Below are positions 13,621 to 21,294 of a stretch of DNA of 21,324 nucleotides, piece after piece. This DNA comes from JAYUJH01 sp043765375. GTDB taxonomy: Bacteria > Pseudomonadota > Alphaproteobacteria > Rickettsiales > UBA998. A program made the translations under genes and the position numbers. The stretch covers positions 1-21,324 of the forward strand of contig JAYUJH010000026.1 in the NCBI GenBank assembly GCA_043765375.1, given 5' to 3'. Below the pieces are notes generated by a model. The model was not told the origin of the DNA. It did no database searches and saw only the letters and a list, made by a program, of their open reading frames with translations. The first letter of the stretch is position 1; every line of letters starts with the position of its first letter.

Positions 13621-14357
13621 TGAAACAGCAAAAAGCGAGCAAGCATAACAGCGAAGGCAATCAAGATGATGCGGGCAAAAAACAACCAGTGAAAAAGCAT
13701 CGTTTTTGGCGAATTACCAACCATATTCTCAATGTTGCGTTGGTGTTGATTGGTCTGGGGTGGATTGCAGGGTGGTATCTCACGCCCAAGCCAACTGAAT
13801 TGCAAGCGCAAGCAACTCAAGAATTTGCGCGAGCGGAATTATTTTTTGCGAACGATACGCTTGAAAAATATAATTTCATGAGTTCAATGCGAGTTGCAAC
13901 ATTTGCACAACTGGTTGATAAATCTAAGCAAAAACCAGTTATTATTATGGTTTATGCTTCATGGTGCCCAAATTGCAAGGGTATGTTTGAGGCAATGAAT
14001 GATTATGCGAAACATAATCCAAGCAAGCTAAATCTCGCTATTATCAGCGTTGATGTTGAACCAGAAGATGCGGAAGCATTTTTGGCTAAAAATGAACCGA
14101 TATATGTGGAGAGTTATATTGTTGATAATAAGCGTAAATATTACGCTGACATTGGCAATGAAATGAGGGATTTCGGCTTTGATTTCACGGGTGGAATATT
14201 TGAAGATGATGCGCAACAAAGCAGAGTTTTCAAACAAATCGCCGTGCCACATTTAATGATAATCAAAGATGGTAAGCCAGATTTTGAAAAAGCGGGAGCG
14301 ATTAAGCAACAAGAATTAAAGCAACTATTGACGAAATATGCGAATGATGTTAAATAG
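13620..14357 (+). CDS. Membrane-anchored thioredoxin-like protein
   Basis: 245 residues. The start is GTG at 13620, overlapping the TAG of the preceding gene (TAGTG), with GAGGGG just upstream. A basic N-terminus precedes one membrane segment (about 36-54, ILNVALVLIGLGWIAGWYL), so the domain should face the periplasm. The thioredoxin fold shows VYASWCPNCKGMF (redox pair Cys116/Cys119) and the cis-proline IAVPHLMII (Pro210). Between them, about residues 150-205 form an insert longer than in plain thioredoxins (KRKYYADIGNEMRDFGFDF). It resembles envelope thiol-disulfide proteins (TlpA/DsbD-domain style). The substrate is unknown, though the coupled TPR protein is a candidate partner. Direct evidence supports the fold and anchor, not the role. 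Confidence 0.88.
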   Translation: MKQQKASKHNSEGNQDDAGKKQPVKKHRFWRITNHILNVALVLIGLGWIAGWYLTPKPTELQAQATQEFARAELFFANDTLEKYNFMSSMRVATFAQLVDKSKQKPVIIMVYASWCPNCKGMFEAMNDYAKHNPSKLNLAIISVDVEPEDAEAFLAKNEPIYVESYIVDNKRKYYADIGNEMRDFGFDFTGGIFEDDAQQSRVFKQIAVPHLMIIKDGKPDFEKAGAIKQQELKQLLTKYANDVK

Positions 14358-14399
14358 TTGCAAATATTAGGGCGATAGCGCAGATTTAGGGAATATAAC

Positions 14400-14942
14400 A
14401 TGAATATTGATAAAATTGAAATTGGCAAGAACCCACCCGAGCAGGTTAATGTCATTATTGAAGTTCCAATGGGTGCGCACCCAATTAAATATGAGCTGGA
14501 TAAGGATTCAGGGGCGTTATTCGTGGATAGATTTATCCATACTAATATGTATTATCCGTGCAATTATGGCTTTATTCCACACACACTTTCAGGCGATGGT
14601 GACCCTGCCGATGTGTTGGTGATATCAACTGCGCCGATAATGGCGGGAGCGGTGATTTCAGTGCGACCAATTGGGGTGCTGATGATGGAAGATGATGGCG
14701 GAATGGACGAGAAAATCCTTGCCGTTCCAACCTCAAAAACTTATCCATATTATGATTTAGTGCATGAATATAGTGATTTGCCTGAGATATTAATTGCGCA
14801 AATCAAGCATTTCTTTGAGCATTATAAAGATTTGGAAAAGGGAAAATGGGTGAAAGTTCAAGGATTTAAGGATAAAAAAACCGCTTGCGACCTGATTATT
14901 GAAGCGATTGAGCGTGCTAAATCTGTGAAACAAGTGGCATAA
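14400..14942 (+). CDS. ppa: Inorganic pyrophosphatase, family I
   Basis: 180 residues. It hydrolyses cytoplasmic pyrophosphate to phosphate with Mg2+, pulling biosynthetic reactions forward. The metal-binding signature GDGDPADVLV has Asp66, Asp68 and Asp71, and a second acidic site DDGGMDEK has Asp98, Asp103 and Lys105. NMYYPCNYGFIPHT and TYPYYD are also conserved. Length is normal for bacterial family I enzymes. AGGGA lies eight bases before the ATG. The TAA is followed directly by the ATG of folB, so the two are probably co-transcribed; pyrophosphate is released or used around the folate steps encoded next. Confidence 0.98.
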   Translation: MNIDKIEIGKNPPEQVNVIIEVPMGAHPIKYELDKDSGALFVDRFIHTNMYYPCNYGFIPHTLSGDGDPADVLVISTAPIMAGAVISVRPIGVLMMEDDGGMDEKILAVPTSKTYPYYDLVHEYSDLPEILIAQIKHFFEHYKDLEKGKWVKVQGFKDKKTACDLIIEAIERAKSVKQVA

Positions 14943-15347
14943 ATGAATTATCCCGCCTCCCTTACGATTAATTCGCTATCATTGATGGTTAATTTGGGCT
15001 TTGGAGCAGAGGAAAGAATTGAAAAGCAGCAAATCAAACTAGATATTGAGCTTTATTTCAGTAACCCGCCAATAGCTTGCACCGAAGATGGTAAGGGGTT
15101 TATATGCTACCATTCACTCTCCAATGTGCTGAAGGGGGTGATTGAAGGGCGGGAGTTTTCACTAATAGAATATCTCGCAACGCAGCTAGAAAATGCGATG
15201 AAATCGTTTTTGCAAACGGCAAAATCGCAAGCAGGAATTGATGATGTGCGCTATGTTTTGCGCTTGCATAAATGTTACGTTCCAATTGATGGGGTGCTTG
15301 ATGGAACTTCATATATATTAACTAACATTAAGCAAGGGTTGAAGTGA
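14943..15347 (+). CDS. folB: Dihydroneopterin aldolase
   Basis: 134 residues. It converts 7,8-dihydroneopterin to 6-hydroxymethyl-7,8-dihydropterin and glycolaldehyde in folate synthesis. Seen: GFGAEERIEKQ near residue 20 (conserved Gly/Glu), the FICYHSLSNVLKGVIEGREFSLIEYLA block with the substrate-binding Glu76, and the catalytic-type Lys in LRLHKCYVPIDG (Lys110). It begins on the base after the ppa stop (TAAATG). It is slightly longer than usual (about 120) because of short insertions. It is followed 55 bases later by folK, which uses its product. Confidence 0.95.
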   Translation: MNYPASLTINSLSLMVNLGFGAEERIEKQQIKLDIELYFSNPPIACTEDGKGFICYHSLSNVLKGVIEGREFSLIEYLATQLENAMKSFLQTAKSQAGIDDVRYVLRLHKCYVPIDGVLDGTSYILTNIKQGLK

Positions 15348-15402
15348 ACTGCCAGCAATCTGTAGAACGCATCAAATATCCTAAAATAAGGTGGCTTTGC
15401 AC

Positions 15403-15954
15403 ATGACAAATCAGCCAAAAATAGCGATTGGTTTAGGCAGCAACATAGGAAAGAGGGAGCATTTTTTGCAGCAAGCAATCCTCAATTTGCAAGGTTTGCA
15501 GGGTTTGAATGCGCTAACATTACTCAAATCCCACATCATGGAAACGCCAGCATTATTGCCTGAATTAGCACCAAAAGAATGGGATATGGCTTATCTCAAT
15601 CAAGTGATTGTGATGGGAGTTAGTGAGCCATATTTAAGCAACCCTGAGTTGCTATTGCAAGCGATAAAAATCATTGAAACGGATATAGGGCGGGTGGAAC
15701 GAGGGCGGTGGTCACCTCGGGAAATTGATATTGATATCATCGCCATTGAAGGCTTGCATTGGCAAAGCGCAACGTTGGATATTCCGCACTCAAGAGCGCA
15801 TGAGCGGGCATTTGTGTTGCAACCATTATGCAGTTTATGGGCAGATGCAATGCTTGCAAATGGGCTGAGTGCGCTTGAAAATATGTTGCAACTACAAGAT
15901 GAAATATATGCGGCAGAATGGGCGATACAGCAATCATGGGGGGTGCAGAGTTGA
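15403..15954 (+). CDS. folK: 6-hydroxymethyl-7,8-dihydropterin pyrophosphokinase (HPPK)
   Basis: 183 residues from the ATG at 15403. A GTG at 15391 also opens the frame but lies inside the ribosome site AAGGTGG, so it is not used. The enzyme transfers pyrophosphate from ATP to the pterin. Seen: AIGLGSNIGKRE with an amphipathic helix after it, MAYLNQVIVM, ETDIGRVERGRWSPREIDIDII (the Mg2+ aspartates in DIDI and the ATP/pterin-contacting Arg), and IPHSRAHERAFVLQPL. A small in-frame LQGLQGLN duplication lies near residue 27. The end overlaps the start of folP. It is longer than the E. coli enzyme at the C-terminus. Confidence 0.96.
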   Translation: MTNQPKIAIGLGSNIGKREHFLQQAILNLQGLQGLNALTLLKSHIMETPALLPELAPKEWDMAYLNQVIVMGVSEPYLSNPELLLQAIKIIETDIGRVERGRWSPREIDIDIIAIEGLHWQSATLDIPHSRAHERAFVLQPLCSLWADAMLANGLSALENMLQLQDEIYAAEWAIQQSWGVQS

Positions 15955-16850
15955 ATAATAAATCTATATTAAACTCCACATTAAACTCTACGTTAAACTC
16001 TGCATTAAATGGCACATTATGCGCTCCCAAATCATGCACGCAAATTGTTGGAATATTGAACATTACCCCCGATTCATTTTCTGATGGAGGCGAGGCATTC
16101 ACTCCATGTGACGCAATCAAACAAGCGGAAATAATGCTAGAAGCGGGCGCAGATATGCTTGATGTGGGGGCAGAATCCACCCGCCCGAATGCTGAAATAG
16201 TTACACCCACCACAGAAATTGCTCGCTTGAAACCAGTGCTTGCGGAAATTATGGCGATGGCGCAACGCTATGGTGCGACGGTTAGCTTGGATACTCGCAA
16301 TGCACAAACAGCGGAGTTTGGTTTGGATCATGGTATTGCGTGGGTAAATGATGTAAGCGGGGCAGCGAATGAAGATTTGCTAAAAATTGTGGCGCAATCT
16401 GATGCAAAATATGTGCTGATGCACTCGCTTGGCGTGCCTGCTAACCCAAAAATAATATTGCCAAATGACGATAATTTAATTGATGAAGTGACGAGTTTTT
16501 TCAAGAGAAATGTTGAATATTTGCAATATATTGGCATTAGTAAGCAGCGTATTATCATTGATGCGGGCTTGGGTTTTGGCAAGTGTGCAGCGGGGAGTTT
16601 GCGGTTGATGTTGGCGAGTGCGCAATTGCAACATGATATTGGTTGCGATATGATGGTGGGACATTCGCGCAAATCCATGTTCAAATTGCTGATGTTAAAA
16701 ATGCTGGGAGCTCAAGATATGCAAACTCGCAACGCTTTGACATTACTTGCATCAAGTTTTTTAGCGACACAAAAAATAGCATATTTACGGGTGCATGATG
16801 TTACGTCACATGTTGATTTGTTGAAAAACGTTAATTTGCTAAAGATATAG
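15936..16850 (+). CDS. folP: Dihydropteroate synthase
   Basis: 304 residues from the ATG at 15936. It condenses the pterin pyrophosphate with p-aminobenzoate; this is the sulfonamide target. Seen: GILNITPDSFSDGG, MLDVGAESTRPN (usually GGESTRPG, so two changed residues), SLDTRNAQTAE, WVNDVSG, LMHSLGVP, IDAGLGFGK, MVGHSRKS and the closing LRVHDV. The TIM barrel is complete. Start is uncertain: ATG at 15918, ATG at 15936, or TTG at 15951. The TTG has GGGGGG seven bases before it and overlaps the folK stop (TTGA). The N-terminus before GILN carries a repetitive LNSTLNSTLNSALNGTL leader not seen in the family. Confidence 0.95.
   Translation: MGGAELNNKSILNSTLNSTLNSALNGTLCAPKSCTQIVGILNITPDSFSDGGEAFTPCDAIKQAEIMLEAGADMLDVGAESTRPNAEIVTPTTEIARLKPVLAEIMAMAQRYGATVSLDTRNAQTAEFGLDHGIAWVNDVSGAANEDLLKIVAQSDAKYVLMHSLGVPANPKIILPNDDNLIDEVTSFFKRNVEYLQYIGISKQRIIIDAGLGFGKCAAGSLRLMLASAQLQHDIGCDMMVGHSRKSMFKLLMLKMLGAQDMQTRNALTLLASSFLATQKIAYLRVHDVTSHVDLLKNVNLLKI
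15969..16016 (+). repeat. 12-base minisatellite in folP leader, four copies
   Basis: TTAAACTCCACA, TTAAACTCTACG, TTAAACTCTGCA and TTAAATGGCACA lie head to tail in frame and encode LNST, LNST, LNSA, LNGT. Confidence 0.92.
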
Positions 16851-16920
16851 TTAATTTCATAAAAAATATAACTGTGTTTTTTTGGCAACGCAAAGCGAAT
16901 CCTGAAAGATTTGCACAGAT

Positions 16921-16929
16921 TTATCCACA
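16921..16929 (+). promoter_or_regulatory. DnaA box upstream of the dcw cluster
   Basis: TTATCCACA is the exact strong DnaA-box consensus, in the 296-base gap before the dcw genes and 119 bases upstream of the promoter. A single box does not make an origin. It could tie division-gene expression to DnaA, or be chance. Confidence 0.5.
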
Positions 16930-17039
16930 GATAATATTTCCATAGATCCATCAATAACTATTTACAAATATTGATTATAATCAAATGGTTGGTTGATAAA
17001 ACCATCATGATGTGGCAATTATTTTGCCCAATTTTTAGC

Positions 17040-17068
17040 TTGACCTTCCCAAGTTTTGCACATAGTAT
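17040..17068 (+). promoter_or_regulatory. Promoter of the dcw (mra) cluster
   Basis: TTGACC (17040-17045), a 17-base spacer and TAGTAT (17063-17068). The predicted start of transcription is near 17075, inside the MraZ box array. The message then covers the small membrane ORF and mraZ. Confidence 0.65.
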
Positions 17069-17092
17069 CCCAACTATACCCACATTATCCCA
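17068..17092 (-). promoter_or_regulatory. MraZ operator: three TGGGN boxes at 10-base spacing
   Basis: On the minus strand TGGGA, TGGGT and TGGGA start at 17092, 17082 and 17072, each separated by exactly five bases. This is the repeat pattern described for MraZ binding upstream of mraZ in E. coli. They cover the region just after the -10. Two more TGGG cores (17051-17048 and 17030-17027) lie upstream at 21-base steps, so all five face nearly the same side of the helix. MraZ bound here should repress its own operon. Confidence 0.7.
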
Positions 17093-17146
17093 AATAAAAC
17101 CAAAAATCTCAAGCCCTCACAATATTAACTAAGGAATATTACCTCA

Positions 17147-17389
17147 ATGTCCACCCCCACCGCACTTACCCAGCCAGCTTTTACCCCTCCCGCTTTCACC
17201 CCTCCTGCTTTCACATTTTGTCGTTCCAGCGCAATTAATGATTTTTTAGCAGCAGAAATTGCTACTAAACAACCGAAAAAACATCTAATTTCACCCGCAA
17301 AAACCAAACATAATTTGATGTTGCGGATTGGATTGCCTCCGCTTTTTGTGTGGGCAGTGCTTTATTGTGCGGTTGAATATCTAATCTAG
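17147..17389 (+). CDS. Small single-pass membrane protein heading the dcw cluster
   Basis: 80 residues, not recognised. The N-terminus carries an Ala-Phe-Thr-Pro-Pro repeat (15-base DNA repeat at 17177-17215). A basic, soluble middle (KKHLISPAKTKHN) is followed by one hydrophobic segment at the very C-terminus (LPPLFVWAVLYCAVEYLI), so it would be tail-anchored or end in the membrane. AAGGA lies eleven bases before the ATG. It sits between the promoter with MraZ boxes and mraZ, 14 bases before mraZ, on the same strand, so it should be the first gene of the operon. A coding role is supported by position, open frame and the plausible membrane segment, but not by homology. Confidence 0.6.
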   Translation: MSTPTALTQPAFTPPAFTPPAFTFCRSSAINDFLAAEIATKQPKKHLISPAKTKHNLMLRIGLPPLFVWAVLYCAVEYLI

Positions 17390-17403
17390 CACATCAAAAA
17401 ATC

Positions 17404-17898
17404 ATGTTATTTCTCTCCACATTTGCTAAAAAAATTGATAAAAAAGGGCGGGTATCCGTTCCTTCACAATTTCGTGCAATTGTTGCAAATGAGGAGTTTG
17501 GTGGAATAGTGTTATATCAATCATTCATTAATGAGTGTTTGGAAGGCTGCGCTATGAGCCGCATTGAGGCAATAAGTGAGAGAATTGATGCGCTTGACCC
17601 ATTTTCAGAGGAACATGACGCATTTGCATCAACAATCCTTGGCGGAAGTGTGCAATTGCCGTTTGATGGCGAAGGGCGGATAGTTATTCCTGTAGAAATG
17701 CTGGAGGGCATTGGAATTGATGAAGAGGCAATATTTGTGGGCAAGGGCAAAACATTTGAGATATGGCACCCTCAGAAGTTTGCATTACATGCAGAAAATA
17801 GCCGTAAATTGGCACTGGCAAAACGTAATATGCTTCATGCTAAAAGCCCCATGTTTTACGCTAAAAATAACGAGCTTAACGCTAAACGCGAGGGGTGA
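17404..17898 (+). CDS. mraZ: MraZ transcriptional regulator
   Basis: 164 residues. It is a nucleoid-associated, ring-forming regulator of the division and cell-wall cluster. Two AbrB-like half-domains are visible: FAKKIDKKGRVSVPSQFR (about 7-24) and FDGEGRIVIPVEML (about 87-100), each with the DxxGR motif, the second followed by EAIFVGKGKTFEIW. The C-terminus is Lys/Ala/Asn-rich. No ribosome site precedes the ATG (CACATCAAAAAATC), so translation may depend on coupling to the small ORF 14 bases upstream. The TGA overlaps the next start (TGATG). Its expected binding boxes lie upstream at 17027-17092. Confidence 0.96.
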   Translation: MLFLSTFAKKIDKKGRVSVPSQFRAIVANEEFGGIVLYQSFINECLEGCAMSRIEAISERIDALDPFSEEHDAFASTILGGSVQLPFDGEGRIVIPVEMLEGIGIDEEAIFVGKGKTFEIWHPQKFALHAENSRKLALAKRNMLHAKSPMFYAKNNELNAKREG

Positions 17899-18890
17899 TG
17901 GCACAAGCAGAACCTCCATATCCTGATATTATTGCCCATAAACCAGTTATGTTGCAAGAAATGTTGCAAGCGATTGCACCAGCAGCAAACGGGGTTTATC
18001 TTGATTGCACATTCGGTGCAGGCGGATATTCGCAAGCCATACTTCAAGCGGCAAATTGCAAAGTTGTAGCGATTGACCGTGACCCAAATGTGCGACAATA
18101 TGTTGATGCACTCGCAGAAAAATATCAAAACAGATTTGAGTTCAAATATGGTTGCTTTGGTGATATGGCGCAATTATGTGAGGGCATAATGTTTGATGGG
18201 ATTGTGCTAGATATTGGCGTATCAAGTATGCAAATTGATGAAGCAAATCGTGGGTTTTCATTTCGTCATGACGCAATGCTGGATATGCGAATGTCGTCTG
18301 AGGGGCGCAGTGCTGCAGATTTGGTGAATGAACTGCCCGAGGCAGAAATTGCTAACATTTTGTGGGAATATGGTGAAGAAAGAGCATCACGCAAAATTGC
18401 TGCATCTATCATCAAAGCAAGGGCGGAGGAGAAGATCACCACCACCATGCAATTGCGTAATATTATTCATGGAGTAATTCGTCCCCGTGGTGACAAATCT
18501 GACCCAGCAACCAAGAGTTTTCAAGCATTGCGTATTGTTACCAACGATGAATTGGGGCAGTTACGGCAAGGATTGGCGGCATCTGTTCCATTATTGAAAG
18601 AGGGTGGAAAGCTAGTGATGGTTGCATTTCATTCGCTGGAGGATAGGATAATCAAGCAATTTTTGCAAAAAATGAGCGGGGCGGAAGAGCCTAGTTCCCG
18701 CCATACGCCTTCAACATTCGCCAAGCCTAATGCGCAATATCTCGCACTTCCAAGGCATAAAGCGATTAAGCCATCAGCGGAGGAATTGCGGGTGAATAAG
18801 CGGGCGAGAAGTGCAGTTTTGCGTCACGCTGTGCGCACCAATCAACCACTGCCAGAACACTCAACAGATATTACATTCAACAAATATTAA
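17898..18890 (+). CDS. rsmH: 16S rRNA (cytosine1402-N4)-methyltransferase
   Basis: 330 residues from the ATG at 17898, which overlaps the mraZ stop by one base; a GTG three bases earlier is also in frame. It methylates N4 of C1402 in the decoding centre using S-adenosylmethionine. Seen: HKPVMLQEML, the AdoMet site YLDCTFGAGGYS, IDRDPNV, DGIVLDIGVSSMQID, NRGFSFRHDAMLDMRM, FQALRIVTNDEL and MVAFHSLEDRIIKQFL. Length is typical. It is also called MraW. Its position after mraZ and before ftsL is the standard dcw order. Confidence 0.98.
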   Translation: MAQAEPPYPDIIAHKPVMLQEMLQAIAPAANGVYLDCTFGAGGYSQAILQAANCKVVAIDRDPNVRQYVDALAEKYQNRFEFKYGCFGDMAQLCEGIMFDGIVLDIGVSSMQIDEANRGFSFRHDAMLDMRMSSEGRSAADLVNELPEAEIANILWEYGEERASRKIAASIIKARAEEKITTTMQLRNIIHGVIRPRGDKSDPATKSFQALRIVTNDELGQLRQGLAASVPLLKEGGKLVMVAFHSLEDRIIKQFLQKMSGAEEPSSRHTPSTFAKPNAQYLALPRHKAIKPSAEELRVNKRARSAVLRHAVRTNQPLPEHSTDITFNKY

Positions 18891-18903
18891 AGGAGAATAG
18901 TAA

Positions 18904-19386
18904 ATGCGTAATTATTTTGTTTGGTTATTATTATTCGCAATTGTTGCATTGGCGATTTATGATGTGAAATATAGTGTGAAAGATGCGCATAAAGTGACAA
19001 TGCAAATGGAGGCGGAGCTGCTGAGGGAACGCCAAAGATTGAGCATTTTGGAAGTTGAGTGGGCAATGCTTACCCGCCCTGAGCGCATCAAAGCGATGGC
19101 GCAAAAACACTTGCCTTTACTCGTTGAGGTGAATGAAGTGCAAAACAATCCACAAAATGCTGCACAAATTGCCAGCAAAGTCTCAGGAATTAATTCAGGT
19201 ATTAATTCAGATATTAATAAGGTGCGTTTTTTAGAGGAAGAGCAAGCAATCTGGCGCATTTCAGCCGAGAATAATGCGATGATAGCGCAGGATAATGATA
19301 TATCTTCAAAAAACATGGTGACGCAAGATATAACTGCAAAAAATATATCAGCACAAAATGTTAATCAAATAATCATACGGGAATGA
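18904..19386 (+). CDS. ftsL: Cell division protein FtsL-like
   Basis: 160 residues. A short cytoplasmic N-terminus and one membrane segment (about 4-20, YFVWLLLFAIVALAIYD) lead into a coiled coil (EAELLRERQRLSILEVEW) and the family-typical LTRPERIKAMAQKHL. FtsL forms a complex with FtsB and FtsQ and activates FtsW-FtsI. The identity rests on topology, the coiled coil and position between rsmH and ftsI, since FtsL diverges strongly. The C-terminal third is an unusual Asn/Ile-rich extension that includes a 12-base in-frame repeat (19186-19221, GINS-GINS-DIN). AAAGGAG lies at good spacing before the ATG. Confidence 0.9.
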   Translation: MRNYFVWLLLFAIVALAIYDVKYSVKDAHKVTMQMEAELLRERQRLSILEVEWAMLTRPERIKAMAQKHLPLLVEVNEVQNNPQNAAQIASKVSGINSGINSDINKVRFLEEEQAIWRISAENNAMIAQDNDISSKNMVTQDITAKNISAQNVNQIIIRE

Positions 19387-19395
19387 TGCAACAAT

Positions 19396-21294
19396 ATGCA
19401 ACAGCAACAATATAACCCAACATTAACGCATCATATAACGTTGCAAGGGCAAGCAATGCGCAATAATGAGCAGGTTAAAAACCGCTTGATGATTGTGATG
19501 TGTGCATTTATCGTTGGTTATGTGTTGCTTGCGTTGCGGTTGCTTGATGTGACTGCTGCCGACAAAACTTTTGCGCAAATGTGGGAAGATGCTAGCGACA
19601 AAATTGAAAATGTTAGCGATGATACGATGCAAGGCGTGCGAGTAATTGGGGGCAAGGCAGAATGGAGCGAGGCTCGCTTTCAACCTTCCATTCCAGCATT
19701 GGTATTGCCTCGCCAATCAATTCGGGATCGCAATGGTGTTTTGCTTGCTGCATCTGTTCCAACTCGTTCGCTTTATGTGCGCCCGAGGGAGATTTCTAAC
19801 CCAGCATTAGTGGCGCAAAAAATTGCAACATTATTGCCATCACTGGATTATGCAACATTGCTAAAACGCCTCAATTCGCCTGCAAAGTTTGTATGGCTTA
19901 AGCGTCATCTTACCCCAACCGAGCAAGAAACATTATTATGGGCGGGGATTGCTGGAGTTTATTTACATGATGATTATAACCGTATTTATCCACATGATAG
20001 ATTATTCTCGCATGTGGTGGGATACGCTGATGTGGACGGCAAAGGAATTGCTGGCGTTGAAAAATATTTCAATGATGATTTGTCACGGACTGATCGCCTC
20101 AAACCAATCACTTTATCGCTTGATGTGCGCCTGCAAAATATTTTGTTGCAAGCAGTGGAAGCTGGCATGGTGAAACATTCGGCGATTGCTGCTGCTGGAA
20201 CAATTTTTCATATTCCATCGGGGGAGGCAAGGGCAATGGTGAGCCTGCCTGATTTTGACCCAAACCGCCATCAGGATTTTGCAACTTCTTCCAAGTTTAA
20301 TCAAATGTCAGTTGGGAAATATGAACTTGGATCGGTATTCAAACCAATTTCACTCGCTCTAGCACTAGAAAGTGGCGAGGTGACGATTAATGACAGTTTT
20401 GATGCAACCAATCCGCTACATTATCAAGGTGGGGTAATTCATGATTTTCATGCCAAAAAACGTTGGTTAAATGTGCCTGAGATATTAATTCATTCCTCCA
20501 ATATTGGCACGGCAAAAATGGTGGAAAAAGCGGGTGGTGCATTGCCACAACGGGAGTTTTTGCAAAAAATGGGTATGTTTGAGAGCGTGGGGATTGAGCT
20601 AACCGAGCAGAAAATCCCAACCACTCGCCCAACATGGAAACCGATAGAAAGCGCAACAATTTCCTTTGGACATGGGCTTTCTGTTACGCCATTACATTTG
20701 GTGCGGGCGATGCTTGCGGTGCATGGTGGCGGGGTTCAGCGTGAATTAACGATTATCAAAGATGCAAACAAGCCCGCAACAAGGCTGATGAGTGAAAAAA
20801 CCTCAAATCAGGTTAATCGTCTGATGCGGGCGGTGGTGCAGCATGGAACTGCCTCCAAAGCGGAAGTTGCAGGCTATGCAGTGGGAGCAAAAACAGGAAC
20901 GGCGGATAAAGTTGTGAATGGTCAATATCATGATGAGAAAAAACTCTCCTCAATGATTGCCGCTTTTCCAATGCCAAACCCCGAATATTTTATTTTCGTA
21001 ATGTTTGATGAGCCAAAAGCCACGAAAGATACTTATGGCTATGCAACTGCTGGTTGGGTGGCTGCACCTGTTGTCAACAAAATTGTGCGAGAAATCACCC
21101 CGATAGTTGGGATTGTGCCAAAATATGAAACTCCGCCTGATGAAATTGATAATATGATATTGCAGGCGTCTAGCAAAACTTGGAATAGAAAAACTTGGGA
21201 TAGCAAGGCGGGAGGGATAGCTCAACGGCAAATGCAACCTGTGATGATACCAAAAACATTGAGGCAACCTTATGTTCAACAAACCTCTTTCTAA
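19396..21294 (+). CDS. ftsI: Division-specific peptidoglycan transpeptidase (FtsI/PBP3)
   Basis: 632 residues if read from 19396. A second ATG at 19456 (20 codons in) has AAGGG six bases upstream and is the better-supported start. It cross-links septal peptidoglycan with its partner FtsW. One membrane segment (LMIVMCAFIVGYVLLAL) leads to a pedestal domain (PRQSIRDRNG, the HVVGYAD and GIAGVEKYFN motifs). The transpeptidase domain has the SxxK nucleophile Ser313-Val-Phe-Lys316, SSN (Ser367-Asn369) and KTG (Lys499-Gly501), so the active site is intact. The C-terminus carries a 15-base duplication (KTWNR-KTWDS, 21175-21204). The end overlaps the murE start by 23 bases. Confidence 0.97.
   Translation: MQQQQYNPTLTHHITLQGQAMRNNEQVKNRLMIVMCAFIVGYVLLALRLLDVTAADKTFAQMWEDASDKIENVSDDTMQGVRVIGGKAEWSEARFQPSIPALVLPRQSIRDRNGVLLAASVPTRSLYVRPREISNPALVAQKIATLLPSLDYATLLKRLNSPAKFVWLKRHLTPTEQETLLWAGIAGVYLHDDYNRIYPHDRLFSHVVGYADVDGKGIAGVEKYFNDDLSRTDRLKPITLSLDVRLQNILLQAVEAGMVKHSAIAAAGTIFHIPSGEARAMVSLPDFDPNRHQDFATSSKFNQMSVGKYELGSVFKPISLALALESGEVTINDSFDATNPLHYQGGVIHDFHAKKRWLNVPEILIHSSNIGTAKMVEKAGGALPQREFLQKMGMFESVGIELTEQKIPTTRPTWKPIESATISFGHGLSVTPLHLVRAMLAVHGGGVQRELTIIKDANKPATRLMSEKTSNQVNRLMRAVVQHGTASKAEVAGYAVGAKTGTADKVVNGQYHDEKKLSSMIAAFPMPNPEYFIFVMFDEPKATKDTYGYATAGWVAAPVVNKIVREITPIVGIVPKYETPPDEIDNMILQASSKTWNRKTWDSKAGGIAQRQMQPVMIPKTLRQPYVQQTSF
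21175..21204 (+). repeat. 15-base in-frame duplication at ftsI C-terminus
   Basis: AAAACTTGGAATAGA and AAAACTTGGGATAGC lie end to end and encode KTWNR-KTWDS near the end of FtsI. Confidence 0.85.

Noticed and set aside
16984..17005. Terminator of folP (ATGGTT/AACCAT hairpin)
   Set aside because: The stem is six bases and not followed by a T-run; it lies 130 bases past the stop.
16851..17146. Chromosome origin in the gap before the dcw cluster
   Set aside because: Only one exact DnaA box is present, without an AT-rich unwinding block next to a box cluster or origin-linked genes.
17856..18173. 105-residue minus-strand frame opposite rsmH
   Set aside because: The plus strand is clearly rsmH with all its motifs; the antisense frame shows no recognisable features.
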